Shown: positions 44,957-53,504, counted from the first letter of the stretch. The stretch: DNA of 64,000 nucleotides from Pseudobdellovibrio sp031428275 (GCA_031428275.1 JANPPC010000013.1:129190-193189), one strand, 5' to 3'. Program-made: numbers and translations. The notes: a model not told the origin generated them from the letters alone.

Positions 44957-45226
44957 ATGAAAAAATTAATATTTACTCTGACAACTGTTTTTGCCCTTAG
45001 CTCTTTTGCAGATTCTTGTCCGGTAGGCGATCGCAGTTGTGAAAACATCAGCGCTAACAACGGCGCTGGCGTCATCGCAACTGGTGTTAGCTGCGAAGGC
45101 TGCGTAGCTTATGAAAAAGCTGAAGGCGCTCGTTTGTCTAACCAAAAAGGTACCTTACTTAACCGCGGCACGACTAAACCTACAAAAGGTACTCCGTCTG
45201 ATGGTTCAGTCGAAGATGCCAACTAG
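44957..45226 (+). CDS. hit: Small exported protein, candidate hit (Bd0108-like) regulator of prey dependence
   Basis: 89 residues: signal peptide (about 1-18, ending FADSC), four Cys within residues 20-55 (DSCPVGDRSCEN and VSCEGCVAY), and a Thr/Lys/Gly-rich disordered C-terminus. AAGGAG precedes the ATG, and the gene begins 9 bp after the YD-repeat gene. The published B. bacteriovorus hit protein Bd0108 is a small secreted protein encoded beside bd0109 and the Flp cluster; mutations in it give host-independent growth, and it affects pilus extrusion. I assign this gene by position, size and export signal, not by alignment. Confidence 0.65.
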   Translation: MKKLIFTLTTVFALSSFADSCPVGDRSCENISANNGAGVIATGVSCEGCVAYEKAEGARLSNQKGTLLNRGTTKPTKGTPSDGSVEDAN

Positions 45227-45433
45227 TCGTTTCAACAATAGTTTTTACGACGTTTCAAATCGAGACGTCTAACTATTTGCCGCACGCATGTGTCAATAAA
45301 GTAGTCAGTCTCAGTATCAAACGATAGTCTAAGTATCCGAATATACTATTTAAAATAACTTTCACGAATTGAATTTCTTGGCACTTGATTAGCAATACTC
45401 CTAGTAAGCACTTACGATAATAAAGGAGTCTTT

Positions 45434-45649
45434 ATGTTGAAGAAAATTTTTGCTGCGGCCCTTATTGGCCTGATGGTTTTCAGTCAAATGTCGCATGCAT
45501 ATTCGAATGGTGATAAACTTCCTTGCGGCAAGATTTATCAAAAAGCCATGCTACGAGGCGATACCAATACAAACGCGATGAACTTAGCCAAGAATTCGAC
45601 CATTAAGGCGGGTTCGGCGGGCTCAAGCTCAGTAAATCGTACAAACTAA
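45434..45649 (+). CDS. Very small exported protein of unknown function
   Basis: 71 residues with a signal peptide (about 1-22, ending SHAYS) and a short mature part with one Cys (DKLPCGKIYQ) and a Ser/Gly/Asn-rich tail. AAAGGAG lies 5 bases before the ATG. It follows a 207-bp gap after the hit-like gene in which I see no convincing gene or terminator. Similar size and character to the hit-like protein suggest a related secreted role, which is inference. Confidence 0.6.
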   Translation: MLKKIFAAALIGLMVFSQMSHAYSNGDKLPCGKIYQKAMLRGDTNTNAMNLAKNSTIKAGSAGSSSVNRTN

Positions 45650-45674
45650 AAATTAGATTATTTATTTTAATAAC

Positions 45675-46016
45675 TTATTCGAAATCAGCTTCAGTGCTGA
45701 TTTCGTCGTTTAAACGTAGATCAGAATTGTCTACGGTTTTCTTGGCCGCTGGGTAACGAATAACTTGGGTCTCGGGCTCAGAATTCGAATGCTTGCTCAG
45801 CCAGCCATTGACGGTCATCTCTGTAGCATCAAAGGCTTTATTGTAAAGCTTAACTCCACCCTCGGCGGCCTGATTTAGAAAGTTTGAAACAGACGAACTT
45901 AGTAAGGTATTTTGAATACGCGCCTCAATCGTTAAGCCGCTGGTTCTGACCTGCGAAACGGCAAGTACTAGGCAAGCAAACAGAAAACATTTCAATACAA
46001 ACTTAAACTCATCCAT
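45675..46016 (-). CDS. Small exported or anchored protein of unknown function
   Basis: 113 residues from the ATG at 46016, which has an AGAGG site 7 bases upstream and overlaps the response-regulator gene by 8 bp. A hydrophobic N-terminal segment (about 5-22) is followed by a helical region (NTLLSSSVSNFLNQAAEGGV) and an acidic C-terminus. A 9-bp hairpin (GAAATCAGC/GCTGATTTC, 45680-45703) lies inside its last codons but lacks a T tail. No family recognised. Confidence 0.6.
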   Translation of the reverse strand: MDEFKFVLKCFLFACLVLAVSQVRTSGLTIEARIQNTLLSSSVSNFLNQAAEGGVKLYNKAFDATEMTVNGWLSKHSNSEPETQVIRYPAAKKTVDNSDLRLNDEISTEADFE

Positions 46017-46395
46017 TTTGAACCTCTTGATACTGATTAGTAACATTTTGAATTGCGCTCAGTAACTGCGCTTTGGTGAAAGGCTTCGTTAAATACTGTA
46101 TCGCTCCAAGGGCTTTCGCTTTGTTTTGAATATCTACGTCGTCTAACGAAGAGATCACTAAGCATTTCGAATGAGGCGAAATTTCAGAAATTTCTTTTAA
46201 AACTTCTATTCCGCTTTTCAATGGTAAAACTAAATCTAGAATAATGAAGTCAGGTTGATATTTTAAAATTTTCGCAATGGCTTCAACACCGTCAACGGCT
46301 TCATCGATAATTTCGATATTTTGACCACGCAAACTATAGCGATAAATTTCACGAATAAATTGGGCGTCTTCTACAACTAAGCATTTGATTGGCAT
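46009..46395 (-). CDS. Single-domain response regulator (CheY-like)
   Basis: 128 residues, receiver domain only. VVEDAQF gives the acidic pocket, the phospho-acceptor Asp is in FIILDLVLPLKSG (about residue 54), the conserved Ser is in VISSLDD, and the Lys is in YLTKPFTKAQL. It has no output domain, so it would act by binding a partner, as CheY does. It is transcribed toward the hit-region genes from the opposite strand, with a small exported protein as its operon partner. Confidence 0.9.
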   Translation of the reverse strand: MPIKCLVVEDAQFIREIYRYSLRGQNIEIIDEAVDGVEAIAKILKYQPDFIILDLVLPLKSGIEVLKEISEISPHSKCLVISSLDDVDIQNKAKALGAIQYLTKPFTKAQLLSAIQNVTNQYQEVQNG

Positions 46396-46526
46396 GTGTT
46401 TATTTTATCTTTTATTTCGCGCAGCTAAATCTTTTTTAATAAAGCTAGTCTAAGATCTGACGATCTAAGTCTAGGCCGTGAAGTCGAGTCTGTTGCCGGG
46501 CTTATTAAAAAAAGTGACAATAAACT

Positions 46527-48194
46527 ATGAATAATACCAATGTACGACAACTTGTTTTTGCAGTGATTATTTCGATAATATTTATTTCTGCAGCACAAAA
46601 TGTTTCTGCGCAAACGGCTAGCACTAAAAATAAAAATCCCTTTCCCGTAAAGTACACAAGTGCGGTTGATCAAAAAATTATTTTAAAAACAATCACTTTA
46701 GCTCCGGTATACGATAACGTGAATGGGATTTACGCAGCTCCGATTCAAAAACTACTCATCGATTTGCTTCAAAGCGATAAGGTCTGGGGCTATTCAGAGT
46801 TTCCGAATTTCAGTCAAAAAATATTTGTCGAAAACTTTGATAGTAAGCCGAATGAAGTTTTAGAAGCTTTACAAAAAACGGGCTCGCAAGCGATGTTAAC
46901 GGCGCTTGTCACAAAAGGCCCGCGAGGCTTAAACGCAAGACTAAAACTATTCACGCAAGATCAGGGAATTGTACTACTTGAAGAGTCATTTCAAGATTTA
47001 AATACTTTTGAAATTAGTAAACTACGAGAAGAATTCGTAATACTTTACCATAAGTTAAAAAATAAATTACCTTACCGCGGATTCGTACTAAGCCGCAGGG
47101 GTATCGAAGTAACCCTTAACTTAGGTGCTCAAAACGGAGTAACTTTAGGGCAAGAATTAACTTTAGCTCAAATATTAAAATTAAACCGTCATCCAAAACT
47201 GAAAACACTCGTCGGCATCGAAAAAGAAATTATCGGACGGCTTAAAGTTACCAAAGTTGAGCCTTACTTAAGTTTCGCTCAAATTATTTTTGAAAAAGAA
47301 ACCGGAGTCGTCGACGTCGGCGCAAAAGTTTTACCGACCGAATACGTATCTTACCCAATGCCCATCATTAATAGTGAAGGTGATGTAATCGACGATCAAA
47401 AAACAATAATTAAAAATCGCTCGCAAGATTTAATGAATGAACCGTCGACACCTGAACCAGAATCCACAGGCAGCACAAAGGAAAGTTCGCCTAGCGCTTA
47501 CAAAATCGGAAAAGTTATTGCCCAAGCCGGAATTTCACAATTTTCAGAATCGACCAGCCTTCAATCCGGAGCTTCAGTCAGTGCATCACAAAGCGTAGCC
47601 CCAACTATAAACCTAGGCGCACAAATAGTGGTCTACCCTAGCTTTTACGTCGACTTCAACATGAAGCAATTATTCTTCAACGCCGACCACTCACTTGCTG
47701 GCTCAACACCAAGCAGCCTAAGCTACACGTTCAGTCGGTACACTGGGGCTATTGGTTACACGCATCTACTTGAAGACACAACATGGGGGCCACAGGTATC
47801 GGCGCAGGTCGGATTAACCTCATACAAAACCCAAGTATCAGACACAACTCCAACGGCTTTCACCAGCACACAAACCGACGGCATAAGCTTAAAAGTAATC
47901 GGAGTAATGCCGCTACAGCCCGAATACCCAGTCGAAATCGGCGCGAACGTAGAATTTCTAATCAACCCAAAATTCTCAGAAAGCCCCGTCGACTCAGGCC
48001 CGAACAGCACAAGCGTATCATCGTACGGAATATTCGCTACCTATGCGCACGCCAAAAATTTAAAATACAGATTTGATTTAAGCTTAGAAAATATAGATTC
48101 AACATTCAACGGAGCAGCAACTCGATTAGATCCCTCGACAACCTCAAACATAAAAACAATTTCACAAGTAATCGGAATCGAATACCTGTTCTAA
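46527..48194 (+). CDS. Outer-membrane beta-barrel protein
   Basis: 555 residues with a signal peptide (about 1-28, ending VSAQT). Residues about 35-280 form a soluble periplasmic domain with alternating strands, then a Ser/Thr/Pro/Glu linker (about 300-325), and from about residue 330 a run of amphipathic beta strands ending GIEYLF with terminal Phe, the usual barrel end signal recognised by BAM. No enzyme motif. The last 600 bases use C-ending codons more than neighbours, so the barrel part may have a different history. Convergent with groEL. Confidence 0.75.
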   Translation: MNNTNVRQLVFAVIISIIFISAAQNVSAQTASTKNKNPFPVKYTSAVDQKIILKTITLAPVYDNVNGIYAAPIQKLLIDLLQSDKVWGYSEFPNFSQKIFVENFDSKPNEVLEALQKTGSQAMLTALVTKGPRGLNARLKLFTQDQGIVLLEESFQDLNTFEISKLREEFVILYHKLKNKLPYRGFVLSRRGIEVTLNLGAQNGVTLGQELTLAQILKLNRHPKLKTLVGIEKEIIGRLKVTKVEPYLSFAQIIFEKETGVVDVGAKVLPTEYVSYPMPIINSEGDVIDDQKTIIKNRSQDLMNEPSTPEPESTGSTKESSPSAYKIGKVIAQAGISQFSESTSLQSGASVSASQSVAPTINLGAQIVVYPSFYVDFNMKQLFFNADHSLAGSTPSSLSYTFSRYTGAIGYTHLLEDTTWGPQVSAQVGLTSYKTQVSDTTPTAFTSTQTDGISLKVIGVMPLQPEYPVEIGANVEFLINPKFSESPVDSGPNSTSVSSYGIFATYAHAKNLKYRFDLSLENIDSTFNGAATRLDPSTTSNIKTISQVIGIEYLF

Positions 48195-48224
48195 AAAAAG
48201 AAAACCCAGGACAAGCCCGGGTTT
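48194..48224 (-). terminator. Terminator of the groESL transcript
   Basis: Read on the minus strand: AAACCC and GGGTTT arms (48202-48207 with 48219-48224), extended by an inner CC/GG pair, followed by TCTTTTTTT. On the plus strand the tail is A-rich, so it mainly serves groESL, placing the hairpin array inside the groESL 3' UTR. Confidence 0.7.
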
Positions 48225-48256
48225 AAAAATAGAAACAAACCATTTAAAATAACGAT

Positions 48257-48430
48257 CTGATGGGCACGATGCCCATCAGAAGCGAGAGCACGAGAGCGGA
48301 AGCTCTCGTCAGGCAGGATGCCTCTCGAGTCGCGAAAGCGCCGAGAGTTCCCCGAATGAGCCCGAACTGGACAGCTTGGCCGGTTGCCCGGCCCGCCTAG
48401 CCGGCCGCGCCTACCGCGGACTCTGTCCGC
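48257..48430. repeat. Array of GC-rich hairpins in the groESL 3' region
   Basis: Consecutive inverted repeats: 48257-48279 (10-bp perfect stem, CGA loop), 48290-48309 (8-bp stem, GGAA loop), 48311-48323 (5-bp stem, GGA loop), 48322-48347 (CTCTCG/CGAGAG outer stem plus CGC-GAAA-GCG inner stem), 48378-48406 (GGCCGG/CCGGCC) and 48416-48430 (GCGGAC/GTCCGC, TCT loop), the last ending next to the groEL stop. The segment is far richer in G+C than its surroundings. No coding frame is convincing. Confidence 0.8.
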
Positions 48431-50080
48431 CTACATCATACCGTCCATGCCGCCCATACCGTGTCCGCCGCCCATACCAGGCATTCCGCCGCCGCCAGCA
48501 TCTTTCTTCGGAGCTTCAGCAATCATAGTCTCAGTCGTCAACATCAACGAAGCAACCGACGCCGCATTCGTTAAAGCACAACGAACAACTTTAACCGGGT
48601 CAATAACGCCATCTTTTAAAAGATCCGTGTATTGATCAGAGTAAGCATTGTAACCGTAGTTAGGAGACTTATCTTGTAAGATACGATCAACAACGATCGC
48701 GCCATCAAGACCCGCGTTAGCCGCGATTTGACGAATAGGCTCTTCACAAGCGCGCTTAATAATTTTCGCGCCGAACATTTCTTCTTCAGCAAATTTAGTG
48801 TTAGCGATTTTTAAAGAAGCGCGTAGTAATGCAGATCCACCACCAGCAACGATACCTTCTTCAACGGCTGCACGAGTTGCATTTAATGCATCTTCAACGC
48901 GAGCTTTCTTTTCTTTCATTTCAACTTCGGAGTGCCCGCCAACGTGAATAACGGCAACACCGCCAGCTAATTTAGCTAAACGCTCTTTCAGTTTTTCTTT
49001 GTCGTAGTCAGAAGTCGTTTCTTCGATTTGACCTTTGATTTGTGCGATACGTGCAGTGATTTCCGCTTTTTTACCAGCGCCATCAATTACGATTGTGTTG
49101 TCTTTATCAACTACGATACGCTTTGCAGTACCTAAGTTAGCAGCCGTAGCTTGCTCAAGCTTCATTCCTAGATCTTCAGAAATAACTGAAGCACCTGTTA
49201 ATGCCGCAACGTCTTCAAGCATCGCCTTACGACGATCGCCGAAACCAGGAGCTTTAACCGCGCACACTTGTAAAGTGCCACGTAATTTATTTACAACAAG
49301 GGTAGCTAATGCTTCACCGTCAACATCTTCAGCGATGATTAACAATGGACGACCTTGTTTAGCAACTGCTTCAAGAACGCCGATCATGTCTTTCATAGAA
49401 GAGATTTTTTTATCGTAAACTAAAACGTAAGCGTTTTCTAAAACGGCTTCCATTTTTTCTGGGTTAGTCACGAAGTATGGAGATAAGTAACCACGGTCAA
49501 ACTGCATACCCTCAACAACTGTAACTTCTGTCTTTGCTGTCTTAGAATCTTCAATCGTGATAACGCCTTCACGGCCAACTTTATCCATTGCGTTTGCTAA
49601 CATTTCGCCGATTTCCATGTCGTTGTTCGCAGAGATAGAACCTACTTGCGCAACTTCTTTTGAACCCTTAACAGGCTTCGCCATGTTCTTTAATTCTTCA
49701 ATGATAATACCTACGGCTTTGTCGATACCACGCTTGATAGACATTGGGTTGTGACCCGCAGTTACTAACTTAGCGCCTTCACGGTAGATTGCTTGCGCAA
49801 GTACTGTAGCAGTTGTTGTTCCGTCACCGGCTTCGTCATTAGTTTTAGAAGCAACTTCTTTAACCATTTGCGCGCCCATATTTTCGAATTTATTTTCTAA
49901 TTCGATTTCTTTAGCAACAGTAACACCATCTTTAGTGATTAACGGTGAACCGAAAGATTTATCGATAACTACGTTACGACCTTTAGGTCCTAAAGTTACT
50001 TTAACTGCGTTAGCTAAAGTGTTAACACCTTTTAGGATGTGTGTGCGTGCATCTTCTGAAAACATTAAAATCTTGCTCAT
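48431..50080 (-). CDS. groL: Chaperonin GroEL
   Basis: 549 residues. Typical segments include GPKGRNVVIDKSFGSP, DGVTVAKEIEL, NDEAGDGTTTATVLA (ATP site), APGFGDRRKAMLEDVA and the Gly/Met-rich tail GGMPGMGGGHGMGGMDGM. It folds proteins in the cytoplasm with the GroES lid. AGGAG lies 6 bases before the ATG; groES is 70 bp upstream. Confidence 0.98.
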   Translation of the reverse strand: MSKILMFSEDARTHILKGVNTLANAVKVTLGPKGRNVVIDKSFGSPLITKDGVTVAKEIELENKFENMGAQMVKEVASKTNDEAGDGTTTATVLAQAIYREGAKLVTAGHNPMSIKRGIDKAVGIIIEELKNMAKPVKGSKEVAQVGSISANNDMEIGEMLANAMDKVGREGVITIEDSKTAKTEVTVVEGMQFDRGYLSPYFVTNPEKMEAVLENAYVLVYDKKISSMKDMIGVLEAVAKQGRPLLIIAEDVDGEALATLVVNKLRGTLQVCAVKAPGFGDRRKAMLEDVAALTGASVISEDLGMKLEQATAANLGTAKRIVVDKDNTIVIDGAGKKAEITARIAQIKGQIEETTSDYDKEKLKERLAKLAGGVAVIHVGGHSEVEMKEKKARVEDALNATRAAVEEGIVAGGGSALLRASLKIANTKFAEEEMFGAKIIKRACEEPIRQIAANAGLDGAIVVDRILQDKSPNYGYNAYSDQYTDLLKDGVIDPVKVVRCALTNAASVASLMLTTETMIAEAPKKDAGGGGMPGMGGGHGMGGMDGMM

Positions 50081-50150
50081 TTTATCTCCTGTTATTTTAT
50101 CTATAATTTAATAAAAACATTGCGTGCCCTAGGGCGCGCCAAACTTACGC

Positions 50151-50450
50151 TTACTGAATAATTCCTAAAACGTCTTCTTCTCTCATCATCAAAAAGTCTT
50201 CGCCAGAAAATTTAATTTCAGTTCCTGCGTATTTAGAGAAAAGAATTTTATCGCCAGATTTAACTTCTAGTGGAAGAACTTTTCCATCTTCAGTTACGCG
50301 ACCTTTTCCGGTAGCAACGATTTCCCCACGTTGTGGTTTTTCTTTAGCTGTATCAGGGATGAATAATCCACCCGCAGTTTTTTCTTCTTCCGCCATACGA
50401 CGTACCAAAATTCTATCGTGTAAAGGACGAACGCCTAACTCTTTTGACAT
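50151..50450 (-). CDS. groS: Co-chaperonin GroES
   Basis: 99 residues from the ATG at 50450 (GGGAG 7 bases upstream). RPLHDRILVRR, then TAGGLFIPDTAKEKPQ (mobile loop), GDKILFSKYAGTEIK and DVLGIIQ are typical. It caps GroEL. Frames extending upstream are not needed. No CIRCE element (TTAGCACTC-N9-GAGTGCTAA) is visible upstream. Confidence 0.97.
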   Translation of the reverse strand: MSKELGVRPLHDRILVRRMAEEEKTAGGLFIPDTAKEKPQRGEIVATGKGRVTEDGKVLPLEVKSGDKILFSKYAGTEIKFSGEDFLMMREEDVLGIIQ

Positions 50451-50519
50451 GACTAACTCCCAATTAATGCGCGATTTTCTAAATGAAAACCACGGTTGTT
50501 TATAAATGTTGTAGCTATG

Positions 50520-50549
50520 GTAATATGAAGTCACTGTGGGGGATGTCAA
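50520..50549 (-). promoter_or_regulatory. Candidate promoter of groESL
   Basis: On the minus strand: perfect TTGACA (50549-50544), then a weak -10 (ATATTA at 17-bp or TATTAC at 18-bp spacing), about 70 bases before groES. No CIRCE box is seen. Confidence 0.45.
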
Positions 50550-50596
50550 GGCTATCAATGGCGCTTATTTTCATTCACAAAAGATACTGAAAAGTA

Positions 50597-51181
50597 TTAC
50601 TGCCCGTTAGAGTCTAAAAGTTCAGCCTGGGGTGTCTGTTTCGTACTGGACGGCTTTGAGGTAAAAAAGTTATTTGCATAGGCATCCATAAGCTCTGCCA
50701 CTTCTTCAGCAGATAAGCGGCCCGACACATCGCGAATGGCTTTACTTAATTGGGGTTGCTTCGTTAAGTAGCCCACAAAATAGTCAGAAATCGTTAAGTC
50801 GTGCGCCATAGAAAGCTGTAACTGCTCTTTTTCGTATTTGTTGTGCATCGTCTGTAAATCAGTACTTAATCCCGCTTCGACCACCGTCGAAATTGCGGCA
50901 TTGGGGTCTTTTGAAGCTGCGCCTCGTCGCTTAGAAATAATTGAATCTCGTGTTTGCTTTAGCCGAACCTCGGCTTCGCTAACCATCGAGACTTTCCACT
51001 CGCGGTAGCTTTTGACATTCGATATCGCGACTGAAGGTTGCGCGTGAGCCAGAGCGGGCTGGCCCATCATAGAATTGGTGGCAACTGCCGTAGAATTTAC
51101 GTTCGGCGCGGCAGCTACCAACAACACCAAAGAGAAGCCTAAAACAACAAACGTGCGAAAAGAATTAATATACAACTTCAC
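50597..51181 (-). CDS. Exported helical protein of unknown function
   Basis: 194 residues. The GTG at 51181 is preferred: AAGGAG lies exactly 6 bases upstream, whereas the ATG at 51187 directly abuts that site. A signal or anchor segment (about residues 8-25, FVVLGFSLVLLVAAA) precedes a helical protein rich in Gln, Ser and Ala, with a coiled-coil-like middle (EAEVRLKQTRDSIISKRRG) and a helical region with LSAEEVAELMDAYANNFF. No known family. Confidence 0.6.
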   Translation of the reverse strand: MKLYINSFRTFVVLGFSLVLLVAAAPNVNSTAVATNSMMGQPALAHAQPSVAISNVKSYREWKVSMVSEAEVRLKQTRDSIISKRRGAASKDPNAAISTVVEAGLSTDLQTMHNKYEKEQLQLSMAHDLTISDYFVGYLTKQPQLSKAIRDVSGRLSAEEVAELMDAYANNFFTSKPSSTKQTPQAELLDSNGQ

Positions 51182-51472
51182 TGGCATCTCCTTGACGACA
51201 GTTTGATTTACAACAGTTACGCCAGCCTTATACGCGCGGTGTTCGCTATAAATCATTTCGCTGTCTAAAACTGATACACTAGTGACGACAATTAAAGTCC
51301 GGCCAATCTATGCATAATCAACCAAAATGAACTTAGGTCTATTTAAAAGCCCGACCGACGTCTGAAGTTTCGCTCGATCCAAGTCGAGATTTTTTAAGAT
51401 TCTATTAAGATGATACAGATAGCCTATTTTTTAGTCTGTAATAGATTAAAACGACAACAGAGGGGTACAAGG

Positions 51473-52249
51473 ATGTTACAAAAAGCAATCGTGGTCATGA
51501 TGACTGCGGCTCTAGGTTTTTCTACGATCGCAAACGCAAAATTTCAGCAACAAATCGTCGGCGGAGTTGAAGCTACAAAGGGAGAACTACCTTTTCAAGT
51601 TTCTTTACAAAGCACATCAGGTTCACATTTTTGCGGTGGTTCTTTAATTAAGCCGAACTGGGTTCTAACGGCAGCACACTGTGTTCAAGGTACTTCAGCA
51701 ATGAAGATTGTTATTGGTTTACACGACCAAACAAATTTAGTTGGAACAGAAACATTCAGTGCTAAAAAAATTATTGCTCACCCAAAATTTAGCCGTAGCA
51801 CTTTAGATTATGACTACGCACTTATTCAGCTAAGTGGCGATTCATCATTTAGAACTGCTGAATTAAATACAGAAGAGATCGATCTTTCTGGTGCCGCACC
51901 ATTTATGGTTTGGACTTCTGGTTGGGGAGCAACGTCAGAAAGTTCTTACAGTTTACCAAAGAAATTAAATAAAGTTGAGATTCCACTGGTTTCGACCGAC
52001 TCATGCAATGAAAAATCAGTCTATGACGGTTCAATCACTGACCGAATGATATGCGCTGGTTTACCAAAAGGCGGAAAAGATTCTTGCCAAGGCGACAGCG
52101 GCGGGCCGTTATTTACTCCTACAGCAAGCGGCGACTTTAAATTAGTTGGCGTTGTTAGTTGGGGCGAGGGTTGCGCAAGACCTGGAAAGTACGGAGTTTA
52201 CAGTAAAGTAAATGTTATGGTTGATTGGATTGCTCAACAGTCTCAGTAG
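51473..52249 (+). CDS. Secreted trypsin-like serine protease
   Basis: 258 residues from the ATG at 51473 (purine-rich GAGGGG upstream). A signal peptide (about 1-22, ending ANAKF) and a very short propeptide lead to QIVGG, the activation site. The triad is H69 (TAAHC), D114 (DYDYALIQL) and S209 (CQGDSGGPL); D203 in KDSCQGD occupies the base of the S1 pocket, predicting cleavage after Arg or Lys. Bdellovibrio genomes are rich in such enzymes. A clear terminator follows; the 290-bp region upstream holds no other gene I can support. Confidence 0.95.
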   Translation: MLQKAIVVMMTAALGFSTIANAKFQQQIVGGVEATKGELPFQVSLQSTSGSHFCGGSLIKPNWVLTAAHCVQGTSAMKIVIGLHDQTNLVGTETFSAKKIIAHPKFSRSTLDYDYALIQLSGDSSFRTAELNTEEIDLSGAAPFMVWTSGWGATSESSYSLPKKLNKVEIPLVSTDSCNEKSVYDGSITDRMICAGLPKGGKDSCQGDSGGPLFTPTASGDFKLVGVVSWGEGCARPGKYGVYSKVNVMVDWIAQQSQ

Positions 52250-52273
52250 ATTCTAATGAGTTAAATAAGATTT

Positions 52274-52300
52274 AAAAGGAGCGTGAAGACGCTCCTTTTT
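52274..52300. terminator. Bidirectional terminator between the trypsin and pirin genes
   Basis: Stem AAAAGGAGCGT / ACGCTCCTTTT with GAAG loop; T run on the plus side and A run at the other end, lying between convergent genes. Confidence 0.88.
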
Positions 52301-52998
52301 TATGGTAGATCGAATAAAATAAATTCGCTGCCCGCTTGCCACTGTAAATGTAACCGCGTAACCAAAGTCACATTTGCCGCGTCTCCGGGGCCTAGCGCCT
52401 GGTCGTTTGCTTTGACAACTCCGCTGATGACTTGCACCCAGTAATATCTAGTTTCATCAGTATTTAATATTCGTTCGCCCGCTTTATCAGACTTAACCAC
52501 ATACATATCCACATCTTGATTCATCGCAACTGATCCATCGCGACCGGTGTTTGATGCAACAAGTATTAAAGCACCACTTGCCAACTGTGGGGCGAAATTT
52601 TTTTGTTCGTAGCTTGGCTGATAATTCGTTTTATCGGGCAAAAACCAAATTTGTAAAAGATGAGTTTTTTTATCGGTTAAATGATTGTACTCAGAATGGC
52701 GAACGCCGGTTCCGGCACTCATTCTTTGAACTTCTCCCGGACTAATCGTCGCCGTATTTCCCATACTGTCTTTATGCTCAAGCACGCCATCGACGATGTA
52801 GGTTATAATTTCCATATCACGATGTGCATGGGTCGGAAAACCCGCACCACCGGCGATACGATCTTCATTGATAACTCGTAGCGCAGAAACACCCATATGG
52901 TTTGGGTCGTAATAATCGCCGAATGAAAAAGTATGTTTAGCTTTAAGCCAGCCATGGTCTGCTTTTCCGCGTTCTTCGTTTTTACGAACTTTAATCAT
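52300..52998 (-). CDS. Pirin-family cupin protein
   Basis: 232 residues. FSFGDYYDPNHMGV, FPTHAHRDMEIITYIVDG (metal-binding His and Glu), and VQRMSAGTGVRHSEYN mark the N-terminal cupin of pirins of the YhaK/YhhW group. Some members have quercetin dioxygenase activity or act as redox-sensitive regulators. It lies near dps and a dioxygenase, which would fit an oxidative-stress grouping, but no shared promoter is visible. Confidence 0.92.
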   Translation of the reverse strand: MIKVRKNEERGKADHGWLKAKHTFSFGDYYDPNHMGVSALRVINEDRIAGGAGFPTHAHRDMEIITYIVDGVLEHKDSMGNTATISPGEVQRMSAGTGVRHSEYNHLTDKKTHLLQIWFLPDKTNYQPSYEQKNFAPQLASGALILVASNTGRDGSVAMNQDVDMYVVKSDKAGERILNTDETRYYWVQVISGVVKANDQALGPGDAANVTLVTRLHLQWQAGSEFILFDLP

Positions 52999-53027
52999 AA
53001 ATGCTTTCTGCGCCTAGTACTTAGCGC

Positions 53028-53504
53028 CTAAGTTTTTAGTAAACTTCTTAACATCCACGCCGTTTTTTCGTGTGTATCTAAACGCTGAGTTAAAACGTCT
53101 AATGTTGTTTGGTCATTAGCTTCTTCGGCATGGGGATAGGCTTTACGAATCGTTTTGATAACGGCTTCATGGCCCTGAATAAGTTCTTCAACCATCTTCA
53201 TCGCTTTGGGCACACCTTTGTGTTCTTTGATCGAAGAAAGTTTTACGAATTCAGAATACGACCCTGGCGCGTAGTGCCCCAGTGCGCGGATACGCTCAGC
53301 AATCAAATCAAGTGCATTCCAAAGTTCTGTGTACTGACCCATGAACATAACGTGTAATGTTTGAAACATGGGGCCCTCGACGTTCCAGTGAAAATTATGG
53401 GTTTTCAAGTAAAGCGTATAAGAGTCTGCTAGTAATTTTGAAAGACTATGTGCTACATCCTTACGATGTGCTTCTGAAATTCCGATATCGATTTTCATTT
53501 TCAT
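53028..53504 (-). CDS. dps: Dps-family ferritin-like DNA-protection protein
   Basis: 158 residues, four-helix bundle. The inter-subunit ferroxidase residues are visible as THNFHWNVEGPMF (His) and WNALDLIAERIRALG (Asp/Glu). Dps forms a 12-subunit shell that stores iron and protects DNA from peroxide. AGGAG lies 5 bases before the ATG. The 150-bp region upstream has a repeated GCTTCAATTA but no clear OxyR or Fur site. Confidence 0.93.
   Translation of the reverse strand: MKMKIDIGISEAHRKDVAHSLSKLLADSYTLYLKTHNFHWNVEGPMFQTLHVMFMGQYTELWNALDLIAERIRALGHYAPGSYSEFVKLSSIKEHKGVPKAMKMVEELIQGHEAVIKTIRKAYPHAEEANDQTTLDVLTQRLDTHEKTAWMLRSLLKT

Noticed and set aside
45297..45327. TAAAG followed by AACGATAG before the 71-residue exported gene, like a sigma-28 promoter
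   Set aside because: The spacing is 18 bases instead of about 15, so it does not match the other two sites.
45680..45703. 9-bp hairpin at the 3' end of the gene at 45675-46016 as a terminator
   Set aside because: No T run follows on either strand; it may be chance within coding sequence.
48257..48430. Considered a CRISPR array
   Set aside because: The inverted repeats differ in sequence and length and there are no regular spacers or cas genes.
48384..48635. Pro-rich open frame on the plus strand across the hairpin array and the groEL 3' end
   Set aside because: It is antisense to groEL and its composition simply mirrors the Gly/Met-rich tail and GC-rich hairpins; no ribosome site or domain.
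50451..50596. Looked for a CIRCE/HrcA operator before groES
   Set aside because: No TTAGCACTC-N9-GAGTGCTAA or close variant is present.
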